Below, one piece after another: positions 51,814 through 60,777 of a stretch of DNA of 64,000 nucleotides; positions within the stretch are counted from its first letter, which is position 1, and each line of letters begins with the position of its first letter. Both the position numbers and the translations under genes were made by a program. Source of the stretch: Nitrospirales bacterium (GTDB lineage: Bacteria; Nitrospirota; Nitrospiria; Nitrospirales; UBA8639); assembly GCA_029261295.1 (NCBI GenBank), contig JAJDBP010000002.1, positions 248,001 to 312,000 on the forward strand. Reading direction: 5' to 3'. Under the pieces are notes generated by a model that was given only the letters and a program-made list of their open reading frames with translations, was not told the DNA's origin and made no database searches.

Positions 51814-54234
51814 ATGATCGTTTCTTGCGCTTTGTTTGACCCTCGCCGCTGGTGGAGAGACCTGACTGGGGTTTGGGCCGATACTAGGCTCATTGTCATC
51901 ATTGCCCAAATTGCGGCAATTTACGCTGCGATTCTTATCCCCTTTAAAGCTGGTATTCCTCTCATTCCGGGTTTTGTGGAATTACGTCCCGCCAATGCTA
52001 TTCCCATTGTCGCCTCATTGTTATTCGGCCCGGCCGCTGCGTGGGGTTCGGGCATTGGCAATATTATTGGGGATTGTTTCGGAACGTTGGGTCCTGCAAG
52101 TGTCTTTGGATTTTTGGGTAATTTCTTTTTTGGATATTTTCCTTATTTGATGTGGGGACATTTGGGATGGTTGTCGTCCGGTCGACCACCCATGGTGAAA
52201 TCATGGCGGCAAGGCTTGGAATATGGTCTGATTTGTGTGGTGGCTTCTGGAGTGTGTGCAGGGATTATTGGATGGGGAGTGGAGCTATTGGGTTTGCTGC
52301 CTTTTCTCGTTCTAGCTCCCGCAATTTTTTTTAATAATATTGTGATGGGGTTGTTTCTGGGTCCCCCACTGCTTGGTTTTCTTTATCCCCGTGTTCAACG
52401 ATGGCATTTACGATATGAAGATATCCTTCCTTATCTGATCCCCCGTGTAGACTCTTGTGAGTCTTCCAATACTCCCACCCCAAATAATAATTCGCTTTCT
52501 CTCCCACAAGAAGGAACTAATTCACCCCTCTTGACCTGCCGAGATTTTTCTTTTTCGTATTCTCGCAATACAACACCGGCTCTTCACAATATGACATTTA
52601 CTATTGCTGTTGGGGAATTCGTCATGTTGTTGGGTCGAAGTGGATCAGGCAAGTCCACTCTATGTTATGCCTGTAATGGCCTGATTCCACAAATGATTCC
52701 GGGTAAATTTTCTGGGAAGGTTCATGTGTGTGGGAATGACACCCAAACCTTTCCTGTGTGGAAAGGGGCGAAATACGTAGGGTTAGTCTTTCAGGATTTT
52801 GAAACTCAACTAATTGGCACCACAGTGGGAGCCGAACTTCGGCATCCCTTGGAATATCGTGAAGTTCCTCTGTCTCTTCATGAAATCAATCGGCGTATTG
52901 AGCAGGTTTTGAGCACTCTCGGTTTGGAAGTTGAGCTTGACCGAGATCCGTTGAGGATGTCAGGTGGACAACGTCAACGACTTGTCATGGCTTCTGTTTT
53001 GGTGCAAGAGCCCAGGGTTTTGATTCTTGATGAGCCCAGTTCGGATTTGGATCCTGCCAGTCGGAAGCGACTTCAGCTGACTTTGGAGGAGTTGAAAAGC
53101 AAAGGATTGAGTGTATTGATGACGGAGCAAGATCATGGTGATTTTCAATTAGTTGATCGTGTCATTCTTCTTGATGAGGGGAGGGTGATCTGGGATGGTC
53201 AGCCAAATGCTTTGTTGGCAAATCCTGAATTAATGAGGCAGGGAGGTATCAGACCATTACCGATAACAGAATGTTTTGAGGATTTTGATTGCGAACCATT
53301 GCCCCTCACTCTAGAACAAGCCTGGGCATATTCGGAAAAATTGCAGTTAATGGTCGATCCTCCGGCGGAGGTCCTGAATGATACCGTCCGTTTTGGAATA
53401 CCAGTGTTTCCCAGAGAGAACCAAATCGCTCCGATTATTCAGGTCGAGGATGTGAGCTTTGGGTACGATGAATTCCCTGTGCTTCAGGATATTTATTGTG
53501 ACATATATCCTGGTGAGTTCTTGGCCTTGGTCGGGGCCAATGGGTCGGGGAAAAGTACGTTGGCGCGCCTGCTGAACGGACTATTAGTCCCGACAGATGG
53601 GCGGATACTGGTAGATGGCTTGGATACTTTGACCACTTCTATGAAGGAAATGGCGAGACGAGTAGGTTTGGTCTTTCAAAACCCCGATCATCAAATTTTT
53701 GCGGACACGGTGTGGGAGGAAGTGGCATTTGGTGCTAAAAATCTTGGCTGTTCTCAGGAAGAGATTGGGGATCGTGTCCAACAATCATTAAAAGCTGTGG
53801 GCCTTCCATTTGAAGAAAAAAGTGATCTTGATCCATTTTCCTTACGCAAGGGTGAGCGGCAACGAGTGGCTGTTGCTTCGATCCTTGCGACACAACCAAC
53901 CGTGTTAATTTTTGATGAACCAACGACAGGCCTAGATGCTTCAGAGACCGATCGGATGATGGGCATGATCAGGGAGTTACACCGAGAAGGTCATACCATT
54001 GTAATGATCACCCACTCTATGAGCTTAGTAGCTGCGCATGCTCAGCGGTGCCTCTTAATGGCAAAAGGGGAAATTATTGGTGATGGGTCACCTCGTGATA
54101 TTTTTCGTGATTCTGTGCTTGTCCGAAGGGCTTCTTTGGAGGTTCCCGCGATTCCCCAGTTTAGTCAACGATGGGGATATACGTTATTGACGGTGAATGA
54201 GGTCAAAGCTTCGCTGAGGGCAAAGGTGTTATGA
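51814..54234 (+). CDS. ECF transporter: S component fused to two EcfA ATPase domains
   Basis: An 806-residue fusion. Residues about 25-205 are a hydrophobic S-component-like domain (FVELRPANAIPIVASLLFG, GIGNIIGDCFG). The first ATPase has Walker A GRSGSGKST, signature MSGGQRQR and Walker B VLILDEPSSDLDP; the second has GANGSGKST, an altered signature LRKGERQR and VLIFDEPTTGLDA. Normally these are three separate subunits. The T component follows with an ATGA overlap. The substrate is not clear from sequence; proximity to egt genes suggests, without proving, a sulfur or histidine-derived compound or a vitamin. The ribosome binding site is weak; the ATG at 51814 is preferred to TTG 51811. Confidence 0.88.
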   Translation: MIVSCALFDPRRWWRDLTGVWADTRLIVIIAQIAAIYAAILIPFKAGIPLIPGFVELRPANAIPIVASLLFGPAAAWGSGIGNIIGDCFGTLGPASVFGFLGNFFFGYFPYLMWGHLGWLSSGRPPMVKSWRQGLEYGLICVVASGVCAGIIGWGVELLGLLPFLVLAPAIFFNNIVMGLFLGPPLLGFLYPRVQRWHLRYEDILPYLIPRVDSCESSNTPTPNNNSLSLPQEGTNSPLLTCRDFSFSYSRNTTPALHNMTFTIAVGEFVMLLGRSGSGKSTLCYACNGLIPQMIPGKFSGKVHVCGNDTQTFPVWKGAKYVGLVFQDFETQLIGTTVGAELRHPLEYREVPLSLHEINRRIEQVLSTLGLEVELDRDPLRMSGGQRQRLVMASVLVQEPRVLILDEPSSDLDPASRKRLQLTLEELKSKGLSVLMTEQDHGDFQLVDRVILLDEGRVIWDGQPNALLANPELMRQGGIRPLPITECFEDFDCEPLPLTLEQAWAYSEKLQLMVDPPAEVLNDTVRFGIPVFPRENQIAPIIQVEDVSFGYDEFPVLQDIYCDIYPGEFLALVGANGSGKSTLARLLNGLLVPTDGRILVDGLDTLTTSMKEMARRVGLVFQNPDHQIFADTVWEEVAFGAKNLGCSQEEIGDRVQQSLKAVGLPFEEKSDLDPFSLRKGERQRVAVASILATQPTVLIFDEPTTGLDASETDRMMGMIRELHREGHTIVMITHSMSLVAAHAQRCLLMAKGEIIGDGSPRDIFRDSVLVRRASLEVPAIPQFSQRWGYTLLTVNEVKASLRAKVL

Positions 54235-55019
54235 CGGTTTCTTTGTATGTAAACCGGAAAACGTGGGTTCATCAGTTAGACGGACGGACCAAACTCTTAA
54301 TGGTGTTGGGCATCTTTGTGTTAGCGATGTGTTTTTCACACCCGGGCTATTTGCTTGGAGTTTTGGCCGTGGTCATAGCAGGATTAGCTGTCGCCCAAGC
54401 CGGGGCGAATGTAAAGAAAATAGGAATTCTGGCAGCACTCCTTGTGTGTTATAGCATTGTGTTGTGGCCATTTTTTGTAAATGGAAAGACTCCTGTTCTA
54501 GGACTTCAGCTTCTAGGGGTGACTTGGGAAGGCTGTGTGTTTGGTTTGGGAATGGGAATGCGCTTGCTAATTATGGTTTGGGGAGGAGTCTGGCTGCTAT
54601 CAACAACGACAATTGAAGAATTGGCTCAAGCATCTCAGCGCCTGGGATTGGCCTCTCGAGTTGGTTTTGTATTTTCATTGGCCTTCCGTTGGGTTGGAGT
54701 TCTTTTAGGGGCTGGAATCGGGGTGATTCAAGCCCAACGTGCAAGAGGGCTTGATCTTTCTTCTGGAAACATCCTGGAGCGTATCAGTAGGTATGTGCCT
54801 TTAATTGTCCCGTTAATAGGACATACTCTTCGTCAAACGAATCTGGTCGCAATGGCGTTGGAATGTAAAGGGTTTCATCCAATAGCCTCACGTTCTTTTT
54901 ATCACAGAGAAAAGTTGAAAAGGCGAGATTATGCTGTTTTGTGTTTTTTAGGTATTGCCTTAGGAATGGGTGCTTGGTTGAAATGGCAGGGTATTGGGAC
55001 GTTGAATATAAGATTCTGA
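54231..55019 (+). CDS. ecfT: ECF transporter T component (EcfT)
   Basis: A 262-residue membrane protein that couples the ATPases to the S component. Several transmembrane helices are visible (LMVLGIFVLAMCFSHPGYLLG; ILAALLVCYSIVLWPFFV). The coupling helix carries the Ala-Arg-Gly motif QAQRARGLDL and a second, altered one (ALECKGFHP). Four-base overlap with the fused gene means translational coupling. The convergent terminator at 55049 ends the transcript. Confidence 0.92.
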   Translation: MTVSLYVNRKTWVHQLDGRTKLLMVLGIFVLAMCFSHPGYLLGVLAVVIAGLAVAQAGANVKKIGILAALLVCYSIVLWPFFVNGKTPVLGLQLLGVTWEGCVFGLGMGMRLLIMVWGGVWLLSTTTIEELAQASQRLGLASRVGFVFSLAFRWVGVLLGAGIGVIQAQRARGLDLSSGNILERISRYVPLIVPLIGHTLRQTNLVAMALECKGFHPIASRSFYHREKLKRRDYAVLCFLGIALGMGAWLKWQGIGTLNIRF

Positions 55020-55048
55020 GGATTGAGTGTTCTTCAGAGAATAAAAAA

Positions 55049-55077
55049 TAGCCCATTCAAGATTCTTGAATGGGCTA
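55049..55077. terminator. Bidirectional terminator between ecfT and the PEP-CTERM gene
   Basis: TAGCCCATTCAAG pairs with CTTGAATGGGCTA across a tiny loop, with an A-run on the left (T-run for the leftward gene). It lies between two convergent genes and serves at least the leftward one. Confidence 0.85.
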
Positions 55078-55106
55078 CTTATATTGAGCAGAGTTGTCTA
55101 AGAAAG

Positions 55107-55664
55107 TTATGCTTGTTTTTTTCGAAGTCGCCAGGCTCCTAAGCCTAACAATCCTGATCCGAACAGGAGGATAGTCCCTGGTTCCGGGTTTTGGACTAAT
55201 TTGGTTTCTGTATTCGTGTTGGAAAATGAAAACATCACGTCGTTGTAGTCTTGATCCCCACCACCGTACAAGTCTTCAAAGCCAACAGAAGTTCCAACCC
55301 CGGTATTCTCAACGGATGCATGGGCGACTCCATCTGCGTTAAGATCACCTGACCCAGTGTAATAGGTTTGACCGGTATTTTGTACGAAAATGGAAAAGGT
55401 CAGTACTTGCCCGGCCTGAAAGCCACCAAGCTCAATGGTCGTACCTGATGCCACATTGGAGGAGAAAAGTTCTCCATATCCCTGCAAGAATAATGTGCTG
55501 GTATAGCTTGCACTACTTCCGGCAAATGTTACAGCAACCGTTCCGCTTTCTTTAACAAAAATTTGTCCACCCAATGTTCCTGCTGCATGAGCAAAAGACG
55601 GGAGAACTAAGAGTCCTATCAATGTAACGCCTAACAGGCTGTTCTTTTTTAAAAAGTTTTTCAT
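55107..55664 (-). CDS. PEP-CTERM exported protein with DUF4114-like segment
   Basis: A 185-residue exported protein: signal peptide (SLLGVTLIGLLVLPSFAHA), a beta-rich domain, then GFEDLYGGGDQDYNDVMF, an acidic motif typical of DUF4114 that could bind calcium. The C-terminal sorting tag is complete: Pro-Glu-Pro, a transmembrane stretch (ILLFGSGLLGLGAWRL) and a basic end (RKK). The tag is recognised by EpsH/XrtA-type exosortases, which attach or release proteins at the surface in exopolysaccharide-producing bacteria. No exosortase gene is in the window. GAGGAG precedes the ATG. Confidence 0.92.
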   Translation of the reverse strand: MKNFLKKNSLLGVTLIGLLVLPSFAHAAGTLGGQIFVKESGTVAVTFAGSSASYTSTLFLQGYGELFSSNVASGTTIELGGFQAGQVLTFSIFVQNTGQTYYTGSGDLNADGVAHASVENTGVGTSVGFEDLYGGGDQDYNDVMFSFSNTNTETKLVQNPEPGTILLFGSGLLGLGAWRLRKKQA

Positions 55665-56065
55665 ATTTTTCTCCTCATTGTTTTTGTACTAGCCATTTCA
55701 AGGGGGTTTATTTTGTATGTTCTCGTATTCATTATCTATACTTAAATTTTAGACCTGAGTGCAACCCGACTTCAAGTTATAATTAATTTTTTTAATTACT
55801 CCAAAAAATTCTTGCTTTCAACCTATTTTAACGTGGAATAATGCAATTTCTACACCATCTTAAAAAAATGCAAATATTATTAAAAAAATTGATGAATTAA
55901 GACCAAATTCATGCATATTCTTGATAATTTTGTTGAGTTTGTTGAATTCACCCTTCAATTACACAAGACACATAATAAAACTAGGTGGGGAAAATGTAAA
56001 AATATTTGACACTGTGTCTCATAAATATAATAAATGTCAGATTAATCTGACAAAAACCCCTAAAA
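55665..56065 (-). promoter_or_regulatory. Upstream region of the PEP-CTERM gene with a possible sigma-54 element
   Basis: AT-rich non-coding stretch. On the minus strand TGGTGTAGAAATTGCA (55842-55857) has the GG-N10-GC spacing and TTGCA -12 box, about 180 bases before the ATG, but the -24 box is poor (TGGTGT). It is a weak candidate for co-regulation with the fibre genes. Nothing else was recognised. Confidence 0.3.
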
Positions 56066-56101
56066 AATAGGGTAAATGTTAGTCAGGAAACTTACCCTAT
56101 T
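56066..56101 (-). terminator. Terminator after bfd
   Basis: AATAGGGTAA and TTACCCTATT form a 10-bp stem with a 16-base loop; on the minus strand a run of T follows. It is about 130 bases downstream of the bfd stop. Confidence 0.6.
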
Positions 56102-56232
56102 AACTAAAAGTTTTTAGAAAATGAGATTTAAGGAATGATTAAAGACCGTATTGGCGAGGAAAACACTGATTGTCCTTCATAGGACGAGGTAGTGTAGTGT
56201 CAACCAATTCCTTAAAGGAAGATATAAGGGCA

Positions 56233-56439
56233 CTATTTTAGAACTGGAGATTGAGAGCAGGAGAATTCTTCTTCGGCAAGTTCAACAAATTTTGAAATAT
56301 TTTTAATGCAGCGGCCACAACAGTTTTTCTTATCATTCAATTCCAATGCAGAAGCGAGTTTTTTTGGGCAGGTTACCCCTGCTTTTCCAAGCTCCTGAAC
56401 ATCGGATTCCTTGATACCTTTACAGATGCAAATGTACAT
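56233..56439 (-). CDS. bfd: Bacterioferritin-associated ferredoxin (BFD-like)
   Basis: A 68-residue 2Fe-2S protein with the four cysteines of the family: Cys-x-Cys at CICKG and Cys-x2-Cys at CGRC (KKNCCGRCIKN). Bfd reduces iron stored in bacterioferritin and releases it under iron limitation. A good Fur box lies 28 bases upstream (56468-56486), consistent with iron control. The ATG has no obvious ribosome binding site. The tail (EEEFSCSQSPVLK) is slightly longer than usual. Confidence 0.88.
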   Translation of the reverse strand: MYICICKGIKESDVQELGKAGVTCPKKLASALELNDKKNCCGRCIKNISKFVELAEEEFSCSQSPVLK

Positions 56440-56467
56440 AGTTTTATGTTCGTTGAATGATCAATTC

Positions 56468-56486
56468 GATAATGATAATAATTCTC
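56468..56486 (-). promoter_or_regulatory. Fur box upstream of bfd
   Basis: GATAATGATAATAATTCTC agrees with the Fur consensus GATAATGATAATCATTATC at 17 of 19 positions. It lies 28 bases before the bfd start, so Fur-iron would repress bfd when iron is sufficient. Confidence 0.8.
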
Positions 56487-56675
56487 AACTTTAAATAATT
56501 TTACTATGAAGCTCTTGGCCTGTCAAGGGAATGTTTTATCTATTTAACTCGTTGAAATTTAATAAGTTATTCTTATTTCTATGAAGTTGTTCTAGGTTCT
56601 TTTTCATGAGTTATTCTCCTTGTTCTATGGGATAAACAGAGAGAATTGTGAGATAAAAAAAGAAATAAGGGTTTA

Positions 56676-56981
56676 GTGAAAATTCCCCCTTTCATTAAAG
56701 AGCGATCCAGTAATGTGGAAATGGCTATTCATTGTCAGGCGCCTGCGTCTAAAACCGAAATCGTTGGTATCTATGGAGACCTGTTGAAAATTCGGCTGGC
56801 CGCGGCTCCTGTTGAAGGGGCAGCTAATTTAGAGTTATGCCAATTCCTGTCAAAATATTTTGGTGTTTCACGTGCAGAAGTTCAAATTCTTTCAGGTAAA
56901 AGCGCTCGGAAGAAGAAGGTGTTAATTAGGGGAAAGACAACACAAGACATTCAAGAACATCTTCCACAAATCCTAAAATAA
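56676..56981 (+). CDS. DUF167 (YggU-like) protein
   Basis: A 101-residue cytoplasmic protein of the DUF167/YggU family. The typical end of the domain is VEGAANLELCQFLSKYFGV followed by VQILSGKSARKKKVLI. It starts at GTG 56676 with AAGGG before it. The family is widespread but its biochemical role is not established. Confidence 0.87.
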   Translation: MKIPPFIKERSSNVEMAIHCQAPASKTEIVGIYGDLLKIRLAAAPVEGAANLELCQFLSKYFGVSRAEVQILSGKSARKKKVLIRGKTTQDIQEHLPQILK

Positions 56982-57219
56982 CTCTTTTAAAACCAATTTC
57001 TAAAAAAATCGGTCATGATACTGATTTCTTAATACTAGTCATATTTGATCGATTGGACAAAGCAAATCCTGCTCGAGTTATTGTTTACAAGGCTCTGGGG
57101 CACTTTTATAATGCCCTGTTTTCTATGGAATTAGAAATGAAATTCGCTATTTTCCCAGCATTTCTGTTTAGAAGAAATCAGATAGTTCCCGGCCACATGA
57201 GACCTGTCAGCAATTTGTA

Positions 57220-60200
57220 ATGTCACAAACCTCTCAATCTCATAAGCTTGAAGAACTCTTGCGTGATCAGCTTGATCTGAAGACGACCCAGAATTTGGTT
57301 GCTCAATTGGGTGCAATAAAGGGCCAGGTTCCTGTTTTGGAATTATTACATGAATTAGGGGAGGTTTCCTCAAAAATTCAGAGTGAAGCAATTTCCGCTT
57401 TAGGGGAGGTAGGGCGTAGGGAATGTTTGGCTAGTGTCGTTCCATGGCTTGATTTGGGAATTACCCTTGCTCAAGCCACAGGTGCCCTAGGTCTTCGATA
57501 TTTTAAAGAGAGTCCCATAGTCCTAGGATTTTTACAACCGGCACATCAGAGAGACGAACTCCTCGCACATGTTTTGGAATTAGCAGATGGGCCGACCGAG
57601 GCTGCTCCCCAATGTGCGTATGAGTGGTTTAAGGTTTTGCCACAGTTGGCTCACGACCATTCCTTAGAAGACTTGCAACAATGGGCTGACTTGGGAATGG
57701 AGTTGGCTGGCTGGAACTATGTTTTAGGAAACGAATTTTTCCGAGAGAGCCCGGCGATTATGAAGGCTATTCCACTGGAAGGAGCGAAAGGTTGGACTGG
57801 GTTTGGAATGAAGTTGGTCGTTCAAAATAGTTTTGGAAAGCCTGACTATGTTGGCACCTTAGAGTTTTTTCGAAATAGTCCTCAATTATTTGCCGAACTG
57901 CCAAATCTCGAAGTGAAGCAACGTGTGATTGATCTAGGATCCACTCTTGCTGGCCACTCTCCTGATCAAGCCGTCCTATTTTTAGCCGAAATCCCAGCCA
58001 TTCTTTCAAAATTATCATCACAAGAATGGAAAATCCGAGTACTGCAATTTGGCCTATTGATTGTGGACAAAGATCCTGAGACAGCCATGACGTATTTTCG
58101 CCAAGTCCCGGAAGTTTTGGGTTTGCAGGGGCAATCTGATGATACAACGGTGTTTGATGCCTGGTTTGGGCAAGGAATGGAGGCCTTGGAGTATAGCATT
58201 GAGGCCGGCCGCGCCTTTTTTGCGTTGGAGTCACGGCAAGCCTGTGCTGTGGTAGAAGAGGCACTTACCGGGGTGCCACTCCGACAAGTAGCTCGTTCCT
58301 TGAAGATGTTTGCTATGGCCTTGTGTGGACAGGAAATCATCTTGGCACCAATTTCTGAAACGGGAGTAGGCGGTGCCTCGTTGGATCAAAAATTGCCGTT
58401 TGTAGATTCAGAGCCAGCACCGGCAGGCAGGGAGAGCTTAACGATTTCTCTTCCTCTCATAATGAAACGATCTCCAACGCAAGAAGGAAATCGTCGCTGG
58501 TATTCCGTCATGGTGGCCCATGAAGTGGGTCATGTTGAGTTTGGAACTTTTCGTGTATCACATGAGGTCTTAGAGCGTGTGGCTTTGGATGTGACCAACC
58601 GGTATGAACAAACAGTGAACCCTCAGCATGGGAATATCAAAACCTTAGGGGACTTGTTCCGTCGGTATCCCCAATCCAGAATTATTCGGGATTTATGGGA
58701 AATTATCGAAGATGCTCGCATCGATTTTTTGCTCAAACAAGAATATCCTGGCTTACAGCAAGACCTGGAAATTCTGACAAAAGAGGCCATTCAAACGCGC
58801 TCCTTGTCACATGGGATGACGGCAAGAGAAATTGTGTTAGACGCATTGCTGCTGTACTTTTCAGGACTTACCAAAGAGGATTTTTCGCGCCCCGGCCTTC
58901 AAGAGGTGATTGATGAGGTGTGGACAATTGCCCAAACCATCCTCTCGCCAACTGCCACGGTTAATGATGGGGTGGAGCTGGCAGATCGTCTTTATCAAGA
59001 ATTAGAGGCACGAATTGGAACCTTAGCCAAAGATCCAGATGAGGAACAACAGGAAGATCTTTCTGAGGAACAATCAGTTTCCGATGCAGGGCAACACCAT
59101 GAAGCCACTGAGCATTTGGAAGACAATTATCAACCAGTCCTGAATTGGGAGTTCCGAGGCGTATTAAATCCTGATCATGTGCAAGCCGATGACCAGCCCA
59201 CATCGGATAAACAATCTCAAGGACAACAAGCAGGAAGCGCTGGTGTAGAAGGTCAAGGAGGGAGCTCACCACTGAGTCGTCAACAACCTTCCCTCTCTTC
59301 TTCATCACAAACTCCACCAGAGAGTCAGAAGCCAAAGTTTGGGGCTTCTCCCTTGCAACAATGGTTTCAACCCAATCTTCACCCACAAGATGGACAGCAT
59401 GGTGCCTCATTGGGAAAGGGGAAATATATCTACGAAGAGTGGGATGGAATGATTCGTGATTATCGCCCCCAATGGTGTCGAGTTCTTGAGCAGGTGGGTG
59501 CGGAAGGTTCCCCGGACTTTGTTGATGACACGTTCCGTACCTATGGGCCTATGGTCCGATTGATTCGACGATACTTTGAAACCATTCGACCCCAGGCCTT
59601 TCGACGACTCAGTCGGCAGTCCAATGGAGAGGATATTGATCTTGATGCGTTAGTAAATTGGATGGTAGACCGGCGCCAAGGAATGGAACCATCAGATCAG
59701 GTCTATTCGACTCGCCAGAAACATGAACGTCAGGTAGCCGTCGCGTTTTTAGTGGATATGAGTGGCTCGACTGGTCGACAAATCGGGGCTCGGTCTCGCC
59801 CCGTGATTGACATTGAAAAGGAAGGGTTATTATTACTGTCCGAGGCACTTTCGGCCATTGGCGATCAATATGCCATCTATGGGTTTTCTGGGCAAAGTCG
59901 GGAAGCTGTGGATATTCATGTTGTGAAAGATTTTGATCAACGATCCGGTGGACGAGTTGGGTTAAAAATTAGTGGAGTTAAACCTCGGCAACAAAACCGG
60001 GATGGGGCGGCTATCCGTCATGCCACTTATCGACTCTTGCAGCAGGCGGCAAAAGTACGGCTCTTAATATTAATTAGTGATGGGAAGCCATTGGATGATG
60101 ATTATGCCGATGAATATTCTTTGGAAGATACCAAGATGGCGCTTCGTGAAGCGCGAATGAAGGGCATCCATCCGTATTGTATTACCATCGACCAAGCCGC

Positions 60201-60312
60201 CACGGATTATGTTAAACGTATGTATGGGGATATTGGGTTTTTGGTTGTGGACGATGTCGAATCGCTTCCGACTCGATTGCCAAAAATCTATCAACGATTG
60301 ACGGCGCAGTGA
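57220..60312 (+). CDS. Large NorD/CbbO-like protein with helical repeats, HEVGH motif and VWA domain
   Basis: A 1030-residue cytoplasmic protein. The first part (about 1-340) is helical repeat-like, with recurring FFRESP/FFRNSP segments. A HEVGH motif (residues 434-438) of the metal-binding HExxH type follows. A Pro/Gln/Ser-rich acidic linker (about 600-740) leads to a C-terminal VWA domain with MIDAS DMSGST (about 845-850) and ISDGKPLDD. NorD/CbbO proteins act with a MoxR/CbbQ-type AAA+ ATPase as activators of metalloenzymes such as NO reductase or Rubisco. No such ATPase is in the window. Metalloprotease activity is only suggested by the HEVGH motif. Confidence 0.82.
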   Translation: MSQTSQSHKLEELLRDQLDLKTTQNLVAQLGAIKGQVPVLELLHELGEVSSKIQSEAISALGEVGRRECLASVVPWLDLGITLAQATGALGLRYFKESPIVLGFLQPAHQRDELLAHVLELADGPTEAAPQCAYEWFKVLPQLAHDHSLEDLQQWADLGMELAGWNYVLGNEFFRESPAIMKAIPLEGAKGWTGFGMKLVVQNSFGKPDYVGTLEFFRNSPQLFAELPNLEVKQRVIDLGSTLAGHSPDQAVLFLAEIPAILSKLSSQEWKIRVLQFGLLIVDKDPETAMTYFRQVPEVLGLQGQSDDTTVFDAWFGQGMEALEYSIEAGRAFFALESRQACAVVEEALTGVPLRQVARSLKMFAMALCGQEIILAPISETGVGGASLDQKLPFVDSEPAPAGRESLTISLPLIMKRSPTQEGNRRWYSVMVAHEVGHVEFGTFRVSHEVLERVALDVTNRYEQTVNPQHGNIKTLGDLFRRYPQSRIIRDLWEIIEDARIDFLLKQEYPGLQQDLEILTKEAIQTRSLSHGMTAREIVLDALLLYFSGLTKEDFSRPGLQEVIDEVWTIAQTILSPTATVNDGVELADRLYQELEARIGTLAKDPDEEQQEDLSEEQSVSDAGQHHEATEHLEDNYQPVLNWEFRGVLNPDHVQADDQPTSDKQSQGQQAGSAGVEGQGGSSPLSRQQPSLSSSSQTPPESQKPKFGASPLQQWFQPNLHPQDGQHGASLGKGKYIYEEWDGMIRDYRPQWCRVLEQVGAEGSPDFVDDTFRTYGPMVRLIRRYFETIRPQAFRRLSRQSNGEDIDLDALVNWMVDRRQGMEPSDQVYSTRQKHERQVAVAFLVDMSGSTGRQIGARSRPVIDIEKEGLLLLSEALSAIGDQYAIYGFSGQSREAVDIHVVKDFDQRSGGRVGLKISGVKPRQQNRDGAAIRHATYRLLQQAAKVRLLILISDGKPLDDDYADEYSLEDTKMALREARMKGIHPYCITIDQAATDYVKRMYGDIGFLVVDDVESLPTRLPKIYQRLTAQ

Positions 60313-60336
60313 TCCTTTAGTGGATCAAAAAATACC

Positions 60337-60741
60337 ATGACGAACTCTACGCGACCAGAAGTGCCTCCCTGGCTCTATAAACTCTTTACCGGACATCAGT
60401 ATCCCTATGTTCGGCGTCAGGCCAAGTTTGCAAAGCCGCGCACAGCCGAGGGAGAACGTCCGGAGCCAACGCAAGACGAAATTCGGGAAAAGTTTTGGGA
60501 AATTTATCCACGCTGCACAACCTTAATGTTGCAAGAAATCAAAACAGGAATGATCGTCGCGTTTAAAGAATTGGGTGGGTATGCAGCAGGAACATACCAG
60601 GAATTTGTCGAAAACCCAGATAGTTTTCTGTCACGTGAATACGGCAAGAAAAAGATAAAAGTAAATTTTTACGATGGGGATAATTTTGTATGTACCATCA
60701 ACTTTAAAGTCGCAGGTTGGGCGAGCCATGACGATGATTAA
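60337..60741 (+). CDS. Conserved-looking hypothetical protein between the VWA gene and mdh
   Basis: A 134-residue soluble protein, not recognised. It has a Pro/Arg-rich start (TRPEVPPWLYKLFTGHQYPYV), a helical middle (LMLQEIKTGMIVAFKELGGY) and a beta-rich end (KVNFYDGDNFVCTINFKVAGW). It follows the VWA gene by 24 bases and precedes mdh by a short gap, probably one transcript. No clear family. Confidence 0.72.
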   Translation: MTNSTRPEVPPWLYKLFTGHQYPYVRRQAKFAKPRTAEGERPEPTQDEIREKFWEIYPRCTTLMLQEIKTGMIVAFKELGGYAAGTYQEFVENPDSFLSREYGKKKIKVNFYDGDNFVCTINFKVAGWASHDDD

Positions 60742-60777
60742 ATCGGCATGGCTGAGATCCTCAAAGGGATGGGTGGC

